A stretch of 63,825 bases of DNA from an uncultured Acidobacteriota bacterium (GTDB lineage Bacteria; Acidobacteriota; Terriglobia; UBA7540). Below, one piece after another: positions 45,670 through 54,562 of the stretch (its first letter is position 1; every line of letters begins with the position of its first letter). Made by a program: the position numbers and the translations under genes. Location: positions 1-63,825 of the forward strand of contig CALCEB010000168.1 in assembly GCA_937900045.1 (NCBI GenBank), given 5' to 3'. A model generated the notes under the pieces. That model was given only the letters and a program-made list of their open reading frames with translations, made no database searches and was not told the DNA's origin.

Positions 45670-45772
45670 CAGACTTCGGGCCAACCGCGGCACACAGAGA
45701 GGCTCAGTACCGTTGCTTCCTTCCGGACCTGGCGGGGTTCCCGAGTATCCGTTGCGCAGAGCCCGAAGTCTG
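45670..45772 (-). ncRNA. ffs: Signal recognition particle RNA, small bacterial type
   Basis: Read on the minus strand, the ends cagacttcgggc and gcccgaagtctg pair as a 12-bp closing stem. The apical part contains the universally conserved SRP hairpin gccaggtccggaaggaagca with its GGAA tetraloop region, asymmetric loop and flanking gggaacc. Length about 103 nt, the usual size of the Alu-less bacterial form. It lies 119 bp upstream of the dnaX start on the same strand, a common genomic position. It partners with Ffh for membrane protein targeting. Confidence 0.9.
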
Positions 45773-45961
45773 AAAACTGGAGTCGCGAAGCCCTGCCTTC
45801 CGGCGCAAAACCCGAAGAGGGCACGGAATATCCGGGGTAATTCGGATTCGCTTTCCGGGCGTCTCCGTTCCAAGCCGTTTTGAGGGCGGAACTCACTGCA
45901 ATTCGCAACTCCGCTGATGGTAGCATGTACGGTCCAGGGCCGTCGAGTGATTTTGAAAAAC

Positions 45962-46015
45962 GGTAGTGGAGCGGTTTACTTGCTGTGCGGCGCTACAGCA
46001 AATTGCGCCACTACC
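45962..46015. repeat. Family A repeat, short copy
   Basis: 54-bp mini-version: ggtagtgg at the left and ccactacc at the right frame gctgtgcggcgctacagca. It lies in the 273-bp spacer between ffs and the polA stop, which has no other feature. Confidence 0.75.
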
Positions 46016-46045
46016 TGGAAAACGAGTCGCGGGCCAGTTTAATGC

Positions 46046-48751
46046 CTATTTCGCTTCTTTCCAGTTCAGGCCTGCCCCAACCTCTACACGCAGCGGAACC
46101 TTCATTCGATAGACATTTTCCATCTCTTCCCGGACAATCTTGCGGGCAGTTCCCACTTCCCCGCCGGGCGCTTCAAAAACCAACTCATCATGAACCGTGA
46201 GGGTCATGCGAGTCTGCATTTTTTCGCGTTGGAACCGACCGTGCACCTTTACCATGGCAAGCTTCAAGAGGTCAGCGGCGGTCCCTTGCAAGGGCGTGTT
46301 CATGGCCTCGCGCTCAGCCCGGTTGCGGGCCATCACATCCCGGCTGTTAATTTCCGGGATCGGGCGGAGCCGGCCGAACAAGGTGCGGACACGGCCCGTT
46401 GACCGGGCCTCCTCGATAACGCCGTCCAGAAATTCCTGCACTTTGGCGTAGCGGCGGAAGTAGGCGTCGATATATTGCTGAGCCTCGCTCTTGCTGCTGC
46501 CGGTGCGGGCGGCAAGGCCGAACGAGCTCAGCCCATAAATCACGCCGTAGTTGATGGCTTTCGCCATGCGGCGGTGCTCGTGGGTCTGAAGAGCGGGAAG
46601 CACGCTGAAAATCTCCTGGGCGGTCCGCGAGTGAATATCCTCATCCCGCGTGAAAGCTTCAATCAGCACTGGATCGCCGGACATGTGCGCCAATACTCGC
46701 AGCTCGATTTGCGAGTAATCGGCGGAGATTAATTGCCAACCCGGATCGGCGACGAATGCCGAGCGAATCCTTAGTCCAAACTCATCGCCCACCGGAATAT
46801 TTTGCAAATTAGGATTGGAGGAGGAGAGGCGTCCCGTTCTGGCGCCCGCCTGGTTGAAGCTGGTGTGCAGGCGTCCCGTCTGCGGGTTGATAGACTTGGG
46901 TAGGGCGTCAACATAAGTTGACTTCAACTTGGCGCGCGTGCGGTAATCCAGAATTTTCTTGGGCAGCTCATACTTCTCCGCCAGCGCCTCCAGCACGGAG
47001 GCTTCGGTAGAATACTGGCCGCTCTTTTTCAGGCGCCGCCCGCCCGGAAATTTCAACTTTTCAAACAGGATGTTTCCCAGTTGCCGTGGTGAATCGATGT
47101 CAAACGCTTCGCCGGCGAGATGATGAATCTCCTTCGTAAGCTCGGCCAGTTCCTGCTCAAACTCCGTGGACATGCGAGCGAGAATGGCCGGATCGATGCG
47201 GACACCCACGAATTCAAGGTCCGCAAGAACGGCCGAAAGCGGCAACTCGATCTGCTCGTACAGGTCCTTCAGCCCTTCCCGTTCAATTTCCGGCCGCAAC
47301 GCGCGAGCAAGGTCCAGGGTGGCGCCGGCGCCCTCACCTGGCATGCCGGACAGAGCCTTTCCCTTCTGCCGCAGGAAAGCATCGCCCAGTCCGTGGCCGG
47401 AGGCGAGCGGGTCAAGTAGGAAGGAGTAAAGCAAAATATCATCCTGGACACCTTCAAGCCCGGTCTGCGCTTTCTTGAGAAGCAGGCGAAGGAGCTTGGA
47501 ATTGTGGACGATCTTCGGGGCTTTGAGATTTGCAAGGAAGCGTCTGGCGGCGGCTAGAAGCGCATTTCCGTTCGATGCCAGTGGGATCACCGCCGCGCGC
47601 TCGCCATCAAAAAGTTCGAGGGCTTGAAGCTGTCCTGAAAATCCCTCTTCGCCTTCCACCGCGCCATAAATGGCCGCCGGTTTGTGGGCCTGCAACTCGC
47701 TGAGCCACACTTCAACAGCCTGGGGAGTCAAAAGCTCCCGGGCGGTCACACTGCCAACCCCCGGCTCTGTGGAATTGACGGCGGGGCCAGGTGCCGGAGC
47801 TAATTCCAGGAATTCTTTCAGCAGGCTCGTAAAACCCAGTTCGCGGCACAATTCGACAATTTCCGCCGTCCCAATTCCCTGCGCTTGGAGCTGATCGACA
47901 CCCAACTCCAGCGGGACATCGGTGCGGATGGTGGCCAGTTGCTTGCTGAGCAGCGCCTCCTTCCGGAAGTCGCGCAGAGCCTCGCGATAGCTTTGCTTTT
48001 GAACCTGTTCCCAATGGTCGAGCGCGTTCTCCAGCGTGCTAAACTGGCGGATCAGATCCGTTGCGCCTTTGGGCCCAATGTAACTCCTCTTCTTTCCCTC
48101 TGCAGATTCGGTTTGCAACCCGGGTTGAGATGCAGGCAGAGGCCGCGCTCCGGGAATGTTGTCACTCGGATCGCCCGTGAGGGCAAGCCAGTCCACCACC
48201 TTGCCCGGCTCCACGCCGATGATTTCCGTCACCTTGGCTTCATCACACAACGTCTCGCCCTCTTTAGCGCGCGAAGGCTTCAGGACCTTAATCTTGGGGT
48301 CCACCAACTGAAACATGTCTTCGTCACCGGTGACGATGAAGGTATCGAGACCCTTTCTCTCGCCTTCCTTTGCCAAGGTTCCGATCACATCATCCGCTTC
48401 GAAGCCCTCCTTCTCGACGATGCGCAATCCCAGCGCCTGGCAGAAGCGCCGGACGAAAGGCAACTGCACGGAGAGGTCTTCGGGAAACGGAGGCCGCTGC
48501 GCTTTGTAAGTCGCGAAGAGTTGATCGCGAAAGGTGGGAGCCGCAAGGTCAAAAGCCACCGCGATGTATTCGGGTTCGTGATCTTTGATGAGTTTTCGAA
48601 GCGTGCGAACAAAGATGTAAATGGCCTTGGTTGGCAACCCGCTAGGTGAAACCAAGGCCATCTGCATGGGCGCATAAAACGCGCGGAAAACCAGCGACAT
48701 CGCGTCAATCAGAAAGAGCTTCTTATCCCCACTTGCTTGTGGCAAAGCCAT
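46046..48751 (-). CDS. polA: DNA polymerase I
   Basis: 901 residues. 5'-nuclease domain (about 10-300; FLIDAMSLVFRAFYA, VTGDEDMFQLV, GDPSDNIPG), a proofreading-exonuclease fold (about 330-490) and the family A polymerase domain: motif A SADYSQIELRVLAHMSGDP, motif B RRMAKAINYGVIYGLS, motif C TVHDELVFEAP. The exonuclease domain lacks the DxE metal site (AAIYGAVEGEEG stands there), so proofreading is probably lost. About 25 residues (ARPLPASQPGLQ onward) are inserted after DNIPG before GPKGATDL. Single gene, upstream neighbour the sortilin-like protein. Confidence 0.94.
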   Translation of the reverse strand: MALPQASGDKKLFLIDAMSLVFRAFYAPMQMALVSPSGLPTKAIYIFVRTLRKLIKDHEPEYIAVAFDLAAPTFRDQLFATYKAQRPPFPEDLSVQLPFVRRFCQALGLRIVEKEGFEADDVIGTLAKEGERKGLDTFIVTGDEDMFQLVDPKIKVLKPSRAKEGETLCDEAKVTEIIGVEPGKVVDWLALTGDPSDNIPGARPLPASQPGLQTESAEGKKRSYIGPKGATDLIRQFSTLENALDHWEQVQKQSYREALRDFRKEALLSKQLATIRTDVPLELGVDQLQAQGIGTAEIVELCRELGFTSLLKEFLELAPAPGPAVNSTEPGVGSVTARELLTPQAVEVWLSELQAHKPAAIYGAVEGEEGFSGQLQALELFDGERAAVIPLASNGNALLAAARRFLANLKAPKIVHNSKLLRLLLKKAQTGLEGVQDDILLYSFLLDPLASGHGLGDAFLRQKGKALSGMPGEGAGATLDLARALRPEIEREGLKDLYEQIELPLSAVLADLEFVGVRIDPAILARMSTEFEQELAELTKEIHHLAGEAFDIDSPRQLGNILFEKLKFPGGRRLKKSGQYSTEASVLEALAEKYELPKKILDYRTRAKLKSTYVDALPKSINPQTGRLHTSFNQAGARTGRLSSSNPNLQNIPVGDEFGLRIRSAFVADPGWQLISADYSQIELRVLAHMSGDPVLIEAFTRDEDIHSRTAQEIFSVLPALQTHEHRRMAKAINYGVIYGLSSFGLAARTGSSKSEAQQYIDAYFRRYAKVQEFLDGVIEEARSTGRVRTLFGRLRPIPEINSRDVMARNRAEREAMNTPLQGTAADLLKLAMVKVHGRFQREKMQTRMTLTVHDELVFEAPGGEVGTARKIVREEMENVYRMKVPLRVEVGAGLNWKEAK

Positions 48752-48781
48752 CCTCTCTCATTCCGTTTTGAAGCACGTTTT

Positions 48782-51700
48782 TCACAGCGCAGGAGGCGGT
48801 TGAACACTGATGGGATCGCCTCCATAGAGCGTCGGCGCGCCTTCGGCATAGGCCGCCTTGTTGTACGCAGCGACCGGGCCTTTCAAGAGCGCATTGTAAT
48901 CCGCCAAACTCTGATCGAGTTCCTTGCGAAGCTGATCAAGTCTCGCCTGGACGATTTCGTTGGGCGCCTGGCCATAGGACCGGCCCACACTCCGCGCAGC
49001 TCCTGACAACTGGCTATGCAGGCGCTCGAGGTAGTGGATGCTATCCTCGGGGGCATCTCGCTGAACTTCGGGGTTAAATACCTGGTTCTCAAGATTGAAA
49101 AGTCTTTTATCGAGGCCTTCCCCCTGGCTGAGCAGCGAAGCGTATTTCTTCTTGGCCGCGGGGTCCGAGCTCTGGTTTACAGCGGATTTGAAGGTTGCCA
49201 TCTGTTTCTTCATGCCATCCAGTCGGTTCAACATTTCGTCCACGGCGCTCACCTCATTGCGGGCCATCAACGCCGCTTTCAGTTGGGCGCGGAACGCAGA
49301 AGGATCAATCTTCAGGTTGGGATCGGGAAGAATCACGGCGTCAGCCGTCTGGCTCTGGCCGTTCACGGTGACAATGACGTGATATTCGCCGGGAATGGCC
49401 AGCGGACCCTGGTTGGGGTTGAAATACCGGTTTGGGGGCGGGGCCGGAACAAAGCTGAGGCGGGTTGGACCCTCATAACGCAGGGTCCAGACAGCACGGT
49501 TGACGCCCGCCTTGGACGGCCCATACTGGGTTTCCACCTTGTTGCCCTTCGCATCCGTAATGACAATTTTAACCGGAGTGTGATGACTCTTCTTTTCTGC
49601 GGCAGTGGATTCGAGCTTTAACTTCAGATAGTAGTCAATCACTACACCATTTGGGGCGTTGGGCGCCGCATAAGCATTTTGCTGGTCTTCGTCACGCTCC
49701 CAATGATGATAAAGGATGCCATTGCCGGGCGTAAAGAGATGGAAGAAAGAAGACGCGAGCGAGGCCGAATACTCTTCCACCGGGCGAATGTCATCCAGGA
49801 CGAGAATACCCCGGCCGTGCGTCGCCACCACCAGATCGTGCGCGGACTTGATGAACTTCAGGTCATAGACGGGCGTTACCGGGAAATTGGCTTTCAGTGG
49901 ATTCCATTGATTGCCGTCATCGGCGGAATAGAAGAGACCGGTATCGCTTCCCGCAACCAGCAATCCCTTTTGGTTTGGATCCTCGCGCACAACGTGAATG
50001 GGCGAGTCATCCGGAAGTCCCGTCGTGATTTTCTTCCAGGTCTGCCCGTAATCGGACGTGCGATAGACATAAGCTTTGTGATCGTCAAGCTTATGCCCGT
50101 CAAAGGACACATAAGCCGTGCCCGCATCAAAAGGCGAGACGCCAATCTGGTAAACCATGGCCCAGGCGGGGGCGCCCGGAATCTGGCTGGTGACGTTGGT
50201 CCAATGTTTGCCGCCGTCGCGAGTGACCTGCACCAAGCCGTCGTCCGTCCCCACCCAGACCACCTTCGGATCCGTGGGGGCCAGAGTGATGCACAGAATG
50301 GTGTCATAAGTTTCAGCTCCGCTGACATCGTGGGCGAGAGGCGCGCCAGCCACCGACTGCTTGCTCTTATCGTTTCGGGTCAGGTCGCCGCCAAGGGTCG
50401 TCCAGTTTTGACCTCCGTCGGTGGATTTGAAGAGGACATTGCCGCCGAGGTAAACGACGTTTGCGTCCGTGGGCGAAACGGCGATTGGAGCGGTCCAGTT
50501 GAACCGGTACTTCATATCGGCAGGATTCATCTGCTCGATGGATTCGACAGAAGGACGAACGAAGCGTGAAAGGTGGGTGACAAGGTCGAGGCGCTCAATA
50601 AATCCATTCTGCGAATCGGTGTAGATGATGTTCGGGTCGCTGGGCGCGGGAACCGCGTATTCTCCGTCTCCGCCCACCACCGTGTACCATTCGAGGCTGG
50701 AAGCCGAATGCGCACCGTTGTCGCTGGATGGTCCGCACCAGGAACTATTATCCTGCAACCCGCCACAGAGGTTATAAGGCGAGCGGCTGTCCGCGGCCAC
50801 CTGGTAGAACTGCTCGATGGGAAGCCCGTCCAGAAAACGCCAGGTTTTTCCACTGTCGGTTGAAAGAAACACGCCGCCATCGTTGCCCTGAATCATGCGA
50901 TCCGGGTTCTTCGGGTCAATCCAGAGAGCGTGATGATCCGGGTGCACGCGGCGGTCAATGGGGCGCGCCGTTTTTCCGCCATCGTCCGATTCCATGAGGT
51001 TGAAGGAGAGCGTGTAAATTTTGTTCTCGTTCACCGGTGATACCATAATCCGCGAAAAATAGAATGGGCGCACGTCAAGACCGTGATTGTTATTAACTGC
51101 GGTCCAGTGATCGCCCAGGTCCATCGACTGCCAGAGCATTCCTTTCTTGGCGTCGATGAGGGCGTAAACGTGGTTGGGATTGGTGGGGGCAACCGCGATC
51201 GCAATGCGCCCATAGGGTCCCGGAGGCAGCCCATCCGTCAACAGTTTCCAGGTGCTGCCACCATCCGTGCTCCGGTAGATACCGCTGCCCGCGCCGCCAT
51301 TCTCCAAGGTCCAGGGATAGCGGCGGAATTGCCACATGGCCGCATAGAGCACCTGGGGATTCCCCGACTGCATGACAAGGTTGGCGACGCCAGTCGTGTC
51401 ATTCACGTACAGAACTTTTTGCCAGGTCTTGCCGCCATCGATGGTGCGGAAAACACCACGATCGGCGTTTGGCCCCCAAGCGTGACCAAGGACGCCAACG
51501 AAAACTACCTTGGAATCGGTGGGCGACACCAGAACATCCGAAATCTGACCGGCATCGGCAAGCCCCATAAACCTCCAGGATTGTCCGCCATCATTTGAAA
51601 CGTAAACACCGTGGCCATCCACCAAGTCATTGCGGACGTTAGCCTCGCCCGTCCCTACCCAGACCGTGTTCGGATTCGAAGGATCAAGGGCGAGAGCGCC

Positions 51701-52006
51701 GACGGAAGCCGTGCTTTCATGGTCGAAAACCGGTTTCCATTGAAGGCCTCCATCGATCGTCTTGAAGATGCCGCCACCTGCGGTACCCACGTAATAGAGA
51801 TTGGAATCGCCAGCGACGCCCACAATTGCAGTAACACGACCACCCGCCGTGCCGGGCCCGAGATCACGAAATTTCAGATTGTGAAAAACATCCGCAGGCG
51901 AAGAGTCCGCCTGCAAAAGTGGGCCCGAAAGCACTGGAATCACAATTAGAGCGAAGCCTAATACCGTTGCAGCGAAGGCCCTGCGGGTGATGGTATTTCT
52001 CTTCAT
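48782..52006 (-). CDS. Sortilin/VPS10-type beta-propeller exoprotein
   Basis: 1074 residues from MKRNTITRR. Signal peptide with a twin-arginine-like TRRAFAATVLGF, then about 700 residues of BNR/Asp-box repeats (many copies of the S-x-D-x-G-x-x-W type, e.g. STDGGSTWKLL, STDSGKTWRFL, TSDYGQTWKKI), which form sortilin-like beta propellers. The C-terminal roughly 300 residues form a beta-sandwich (YHVIVTVNGQSQTADAV) and a long helical segment (LDGMKKQMATFKS). Annotated in related genomes as glycosyl hydrolase or sortilin protein, but no catalytic glycosidase residues are identifiable. Substrate unknown. An alternative start ATG 52015 is 3 codons upstream. Confidence 0.85.
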   Translation of the reverse strand: MKRNTITRRAFAATVLGFALIVIPVLSGPLLQADSSPADVFHNLKFRDLGPGTAGGRVTAIVGVAGDSNLYYVGTAGGGIFKTIDGGLQWKPVFDHESTASVGALALDPSNPNTVWVGTGEANVRNDLVDGHGVYVSNDGGQSWRFMGLADAGQISDVLVSPTDSKVVFVGVLGHAWGPNADRGVFRTIDGGKTWQKVLYVNDTTGVANLVMQSGNPQVLYAAMWQFRRYPWTLENGGAGSGIYRSTDGGSTWKLLTDGLPPGPYGRIAIAVAPTNPNHVYALIDAKKGMLWQSMDLGDHWTAVNNNHGLDVRPFYFSRIMVSPVNENKIYTLSFNLMESDDGGKTARPIDRRVHPDHHALWIDPKNPDRMIQGNDGGVFLSTDSGKTWRFLDGLPIEQFYQVAADSRSPYNLCGGLQDNSSWCGPSSDNGAHSASSLEWYTVVGGDGEYAVPAPSDPNIIYTDSQNGFIERLDLVTHLSRFVRPSVESIEQMNPADMKYRFNWTAPIAVSPTDANVVYLGGNVLFKSTDGGQNWTTLGGDLTRNDKSKQSVAGAPLAHDVSGAETYDTILCITLAPTDPKVVWVGTDDGLVQVTRDGGKHWTNVTSQIPGAPAWAMVYQIGVSPFDAGTAYVSFDGHKLDDHKAYVYRTSDYGQTWKKITTGLPDDSPIHVVREDPNQKGLLVAGSDTGLFYSADDGNQWNPLKANFPVTPVYDLKFIKSAHDLVVATHGRGILVLDDIRPVEEYSASLASSFFHLFTPGNGILYHHWERDEDQQNAYAAPNAPNGVVIDYYLKLKLESTAAEKKSHHTPVKIVITDAKGNKVETQYGPSKAGVNRAVWTLRYEGPTRLSFVPAPPPNRYFNPNQGPLAIPGEYHVIVTVNGQSQTADAVILPDPNLKIDPSAFRAQLKAALMARNEVSAVDEMLNRLDGMKKQMATFKSAVNQSSDPAAKKKYASLLSQGEGLDKRLFNLENQVFNPEVQRDAPEDSIHYLERLHSQLSGAARSVGRSYGQAPNEIVQARLDQLRKELDQSLADYNALLKGPVAAYNKAAYAEGAPTLYGGDPISVQPPPAL

Positions 52007-52203
52007 GAACGTCATCCCCCATCTAAGAAGAATTTCTGGATCCCGTGCGGCGGGACGCCTAGCCTTGGAGCACCGCCGGACAATGGGCGGCGCTATTATA
52101 ACAACACAGGTAGGCTCTGGAGCCAAGTTCTTGCCATGAGTTTTGATAATTGCGAGGCATTCTGCCCCAATTTTCGCAGACGAGGAGATAGAGGCACCGA
52201 AGG

Positions 52204-52313
52204 GGTAGTGTCGCAGTTTGTTTGCTGTAGCGGCGCTCTATGAGCGCCGAACTTGGGTCCTCAACGGTTTCCGGCGCTCATAGAGCGCCGCTACAGCAGA
52301 CTGCGACGCTACC
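52204..52313. repeat. MITE-like element, family A, copy 4
   Basis: ggtagtgtcgcagttt at the left and gactgcgacgctacc at the right enclose ctgtagcggcgctc...gagcgccgctacag. A third internal gagcgccg (tatgagcgcc) makes a second hairpin. It lies in the 406-bp spacer between the start of the sortilin-like gene and the end of pheT; nothing else was recognised there. Confidence 0.8.
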
Positions 52314-52412
52314 ACCGAAGGGCGTCTATGTTCAAAAGGCGACCGCAACAACCGGCGCTACATTTTCAGGCTTGGCGAAGGGACACCGGAGGTCAAGTCA
52401 TGCGCCAAACCC

Positions 52413-54452
52413 TCAAGAACGGAGTTGAACGCCAAGCGGACCGAGCGCACGGAGGATCTTTCCGCTCGCCTCATCCACTGCTTCGCCGGTGAGGGTCGCC
52501 TCCGAACTCTGAAAAGTCACGCGCAGCAGAAGGCTGTAATAGCCCGCCGCGATCGACCCGCCAAGAAATTTATCGATGGGCGCGATGCTGCGGATTTCCG
52601 GCAATTCGATTCCTGCGATTGCCCGCTGAATCTCCGCATACCGCACGCTTTCCGGCACGGTGAGCGAAAAATCGCGCTCGACGGCTGGAAACTTTGAGTA
52701 GCTACGAAAGGTCATCGAGCGTAGGTGAAAAGCGCCGAGATATTCAATCTCAATTTCGGCAATCCACACGGATTGGCGCAACTTTTCGCTTCGCTCGACC
52801 TCTGAACTGAGCCGCCCAAAATTCGCAAGAGCGTGGCCGGAGACCTGCAAACTGCCTCGCAGACCATCCTCAAAATAGGATCCGGCTGAACTCGCAAAAT
52901 CTGGCTGGGGAAGGTCGAATAACGCCAACAAGCTCTCGATGTCACCCTTAAGGTCAAAGAAGTTTAGTTCCCGAGGAGCTTCGTGGATGGTGGGTGGCCG
53001 CCGAAAACCGCTCAGGCCGAGAGTCAGCACGCACTTTTCTCTGGGCCTGCCATCCGTATCAATAAAGTAGACTTTGCCGAATTCGAACAGGCGGAAGTTG
53101 ACTTGGTCGCGATCCAAATTCCAACGGGCAGCCCGGATCATACTCGGGACCGGGGAACGCCGCAAGACCGAGGCTTCCTGACTCAAAGGATTGGTGATGA
53201 CTACCGGCTCTGCCTGCGAAAAGCACGTGTCCTCCGCCGGGTCAACCAAAGTCGTGGCGACAATTTCCCGGTAGCCCAGCGCGGTAAGAGCCGACGTTAA
53301 TGCCCATTCCTTTTCGCGGCGCAAATCGGGCTTGACCGGTGGCGCGGCGGCCACAAGCCGGGAAGGAAGGTGGTCATACCCGAAATGCCGGGCGATTTCT
53401 TCAATCAGGTCCACCTCGCGCGTCACATCCAGACGGAATGAAGGTGGCGTAACTTCGCGGGTGGAGGCGTCAAGAGCCTTCACATCAAAATGGAGAGAGC
53501 GCAGGATGCGGTCCACCTCCTGCCATCCAATCTGAGCGCCGAGAATGCGCCGGATCTCCTGCTCGCGCAGATAAATTTGCGGCGGCTTCCACGGGCGGGG
53601 ATAAATATCCACAACGCCGCCCAAGACTTCGCCACCCGCCAACTCTTGGATCAGCGCGGCGGCGCGGTCAATGGCTACGGGCGCCATCTCGATATCGGCG
53701 CCACGCTCGAACCGGTGGGAAGCTTCTGTGTGCAAGCCCTGCGCCTTCGATGTTCGACGGATCGACAAGGGATCGAAAAACGCGCTTTCAAGCAACACCG
53801 CGCTGGTGTGCCAACTGATTTCCGACTCCTCACCGCCCATGATGCCGGCGAGCGCCAAGGCCCGTTCGCCATCGGCGATCACCAGATGTTCCGGCTTCAG
53901 GAGACGGTTCACGCCATCCAGCGTGCGAAGTTGCTCGCCCGGAAGCGCCCGGCGCACGACAATCTTGCGCTGGAGGACGCGGGTCAAGTCAAAGGCATGG
54001 AGTGGATGGCCAAGCTCCATCAGGACATAGTTAGTAATGTCCGCAACGTTGTTGATGGACCGCACGCCAGTAATCTCCAAACGGCGCTGGAGCCAATCCG
54101 GAGAAGGTTTAACCTGGACATTTTGGATGATGCGGCCACAATAGCGCGCGCAGAGGCTGGGGTCAGCAATCTCAATTGTGATTTCACCCGAAGCCAGCCG
54201 GTTTGATTCTTTCAAGCTGGCATGAACGGGCTTCAACGGCAGTCGGTAGAACGTGGCCAGCTCGCGCGCAATCCCGTAATGGCTCAGGCAATCCGGGCGG
54301 TTGGTGGTGACTTCCAAATCGAGCACGTGATCGCCCACCACATCCGTAATCGATTCCACACCCAAGCCCAGGCTGGTGAGGTCTGCTTTGAGCCGGCCGG
54401 GATCAACCGGAACATCGACGAATTCCTTCAGCCAGTTGTAGGAAATCTTCAT
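52413..54452 (-). CDS. pheT: Phenylalanyl-tRNA synthetase beta subunit, short form
   Basis: 679 residues from MKISYNWLKEF. After domain B1 the sequence passes directly from GLGVESITDVVGDHV to LEVTTNRPDCLSHYGIARE: the EMAP-like tRNA-binding OB domain (about 110 residues) of the standard 790-800 residue protein is missing. The editing domains B3/B4 (GHPLHAFDLTRV, LDGVNR), B5, the catalytic-like domain and the C-terminal FDX-ACB domain (YSKFPAVERDFSLTV) are intact. Forms the alpha2-beta2 enzyme with PheS, encoded just upstream. Confidence 0.93.
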   Translation of the reverse strand: MKISYNWLKEFVDVPVDPGRLKADLTSLGLGVESITDVVGDHVLDLEVTTNRPDCLSHYGIARELATFYRLPLKPVHASLKESNRLASGEITIEIADPSLCARYCGRIIQNVQVKPSPDWLQRRLEITGVRSINNVADITNYVLMELGHPLHAFDLTRVLQRKIVVRRALPGEQLRTLDGVNRLLKPEHLVIADGERALALAGIMGGEESEISWHTSAVLLESAFFDPLSIRRTSKAQGLHTEASHRFERGADIEMAPVAIDRAAALIQELAGGEVLGGVVDIYPRPWKPPQIYLREQEIRRILGAQIGWQEVDRILRSLHFDVKALDASTREVTPPSFRLDVTREVDLIEEIARHFGYDHLPSRLVAAAPPVKPDLRREKEWALTSALTALGYREIVATTLVDPAEDTCFSQAEPVVITNPLSQEASVLRRSPVPSMIRAARWNLDRDQVNFRLFEFGKVYFIDTDGRPREKCVLTLGLSGFRRPPTIHEAPRELNFFDLKGDIESLLALFDLPQPDFASSAGSYFEDGLRGSLQVSGHALANFGRLSSEVERSEKLRQSVWIAEIEIEYLGAFHLRSMTFRSYSKFPAVERDFSLTVPESVRYAEIQRAIAGIELPEIRSIAPIDKFLGGSIAAGYYSLLLRVTFQSSEATLTGEAVDEASGKILRALGPLGVQLRS

Positions 54453-54504
54453 AGAGAAAACGTATATGCCGGAAATACCAAAGGCGATGTCTGGAAACAG
54501 AAGC

Positions 54505-54532
54505 CCACGGCAAGAAAAACCGCTTGCCGTGG
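54505..54532. repeat. A-loop hairpin, family C, copy 3
   Basis: Stem ccacggcaag/cttgccgtgg with loop aaaaaccg, between pheS and pheT. It resembles 37751-37779 and 38559-38584 in length and in the A-rich loop. It is in the 110-bp pheS-pheT spacer. Confidence 0.6.
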
Positions 54533-54562
54533 TTACCACTACCACCACAACATTTCTCAGAA

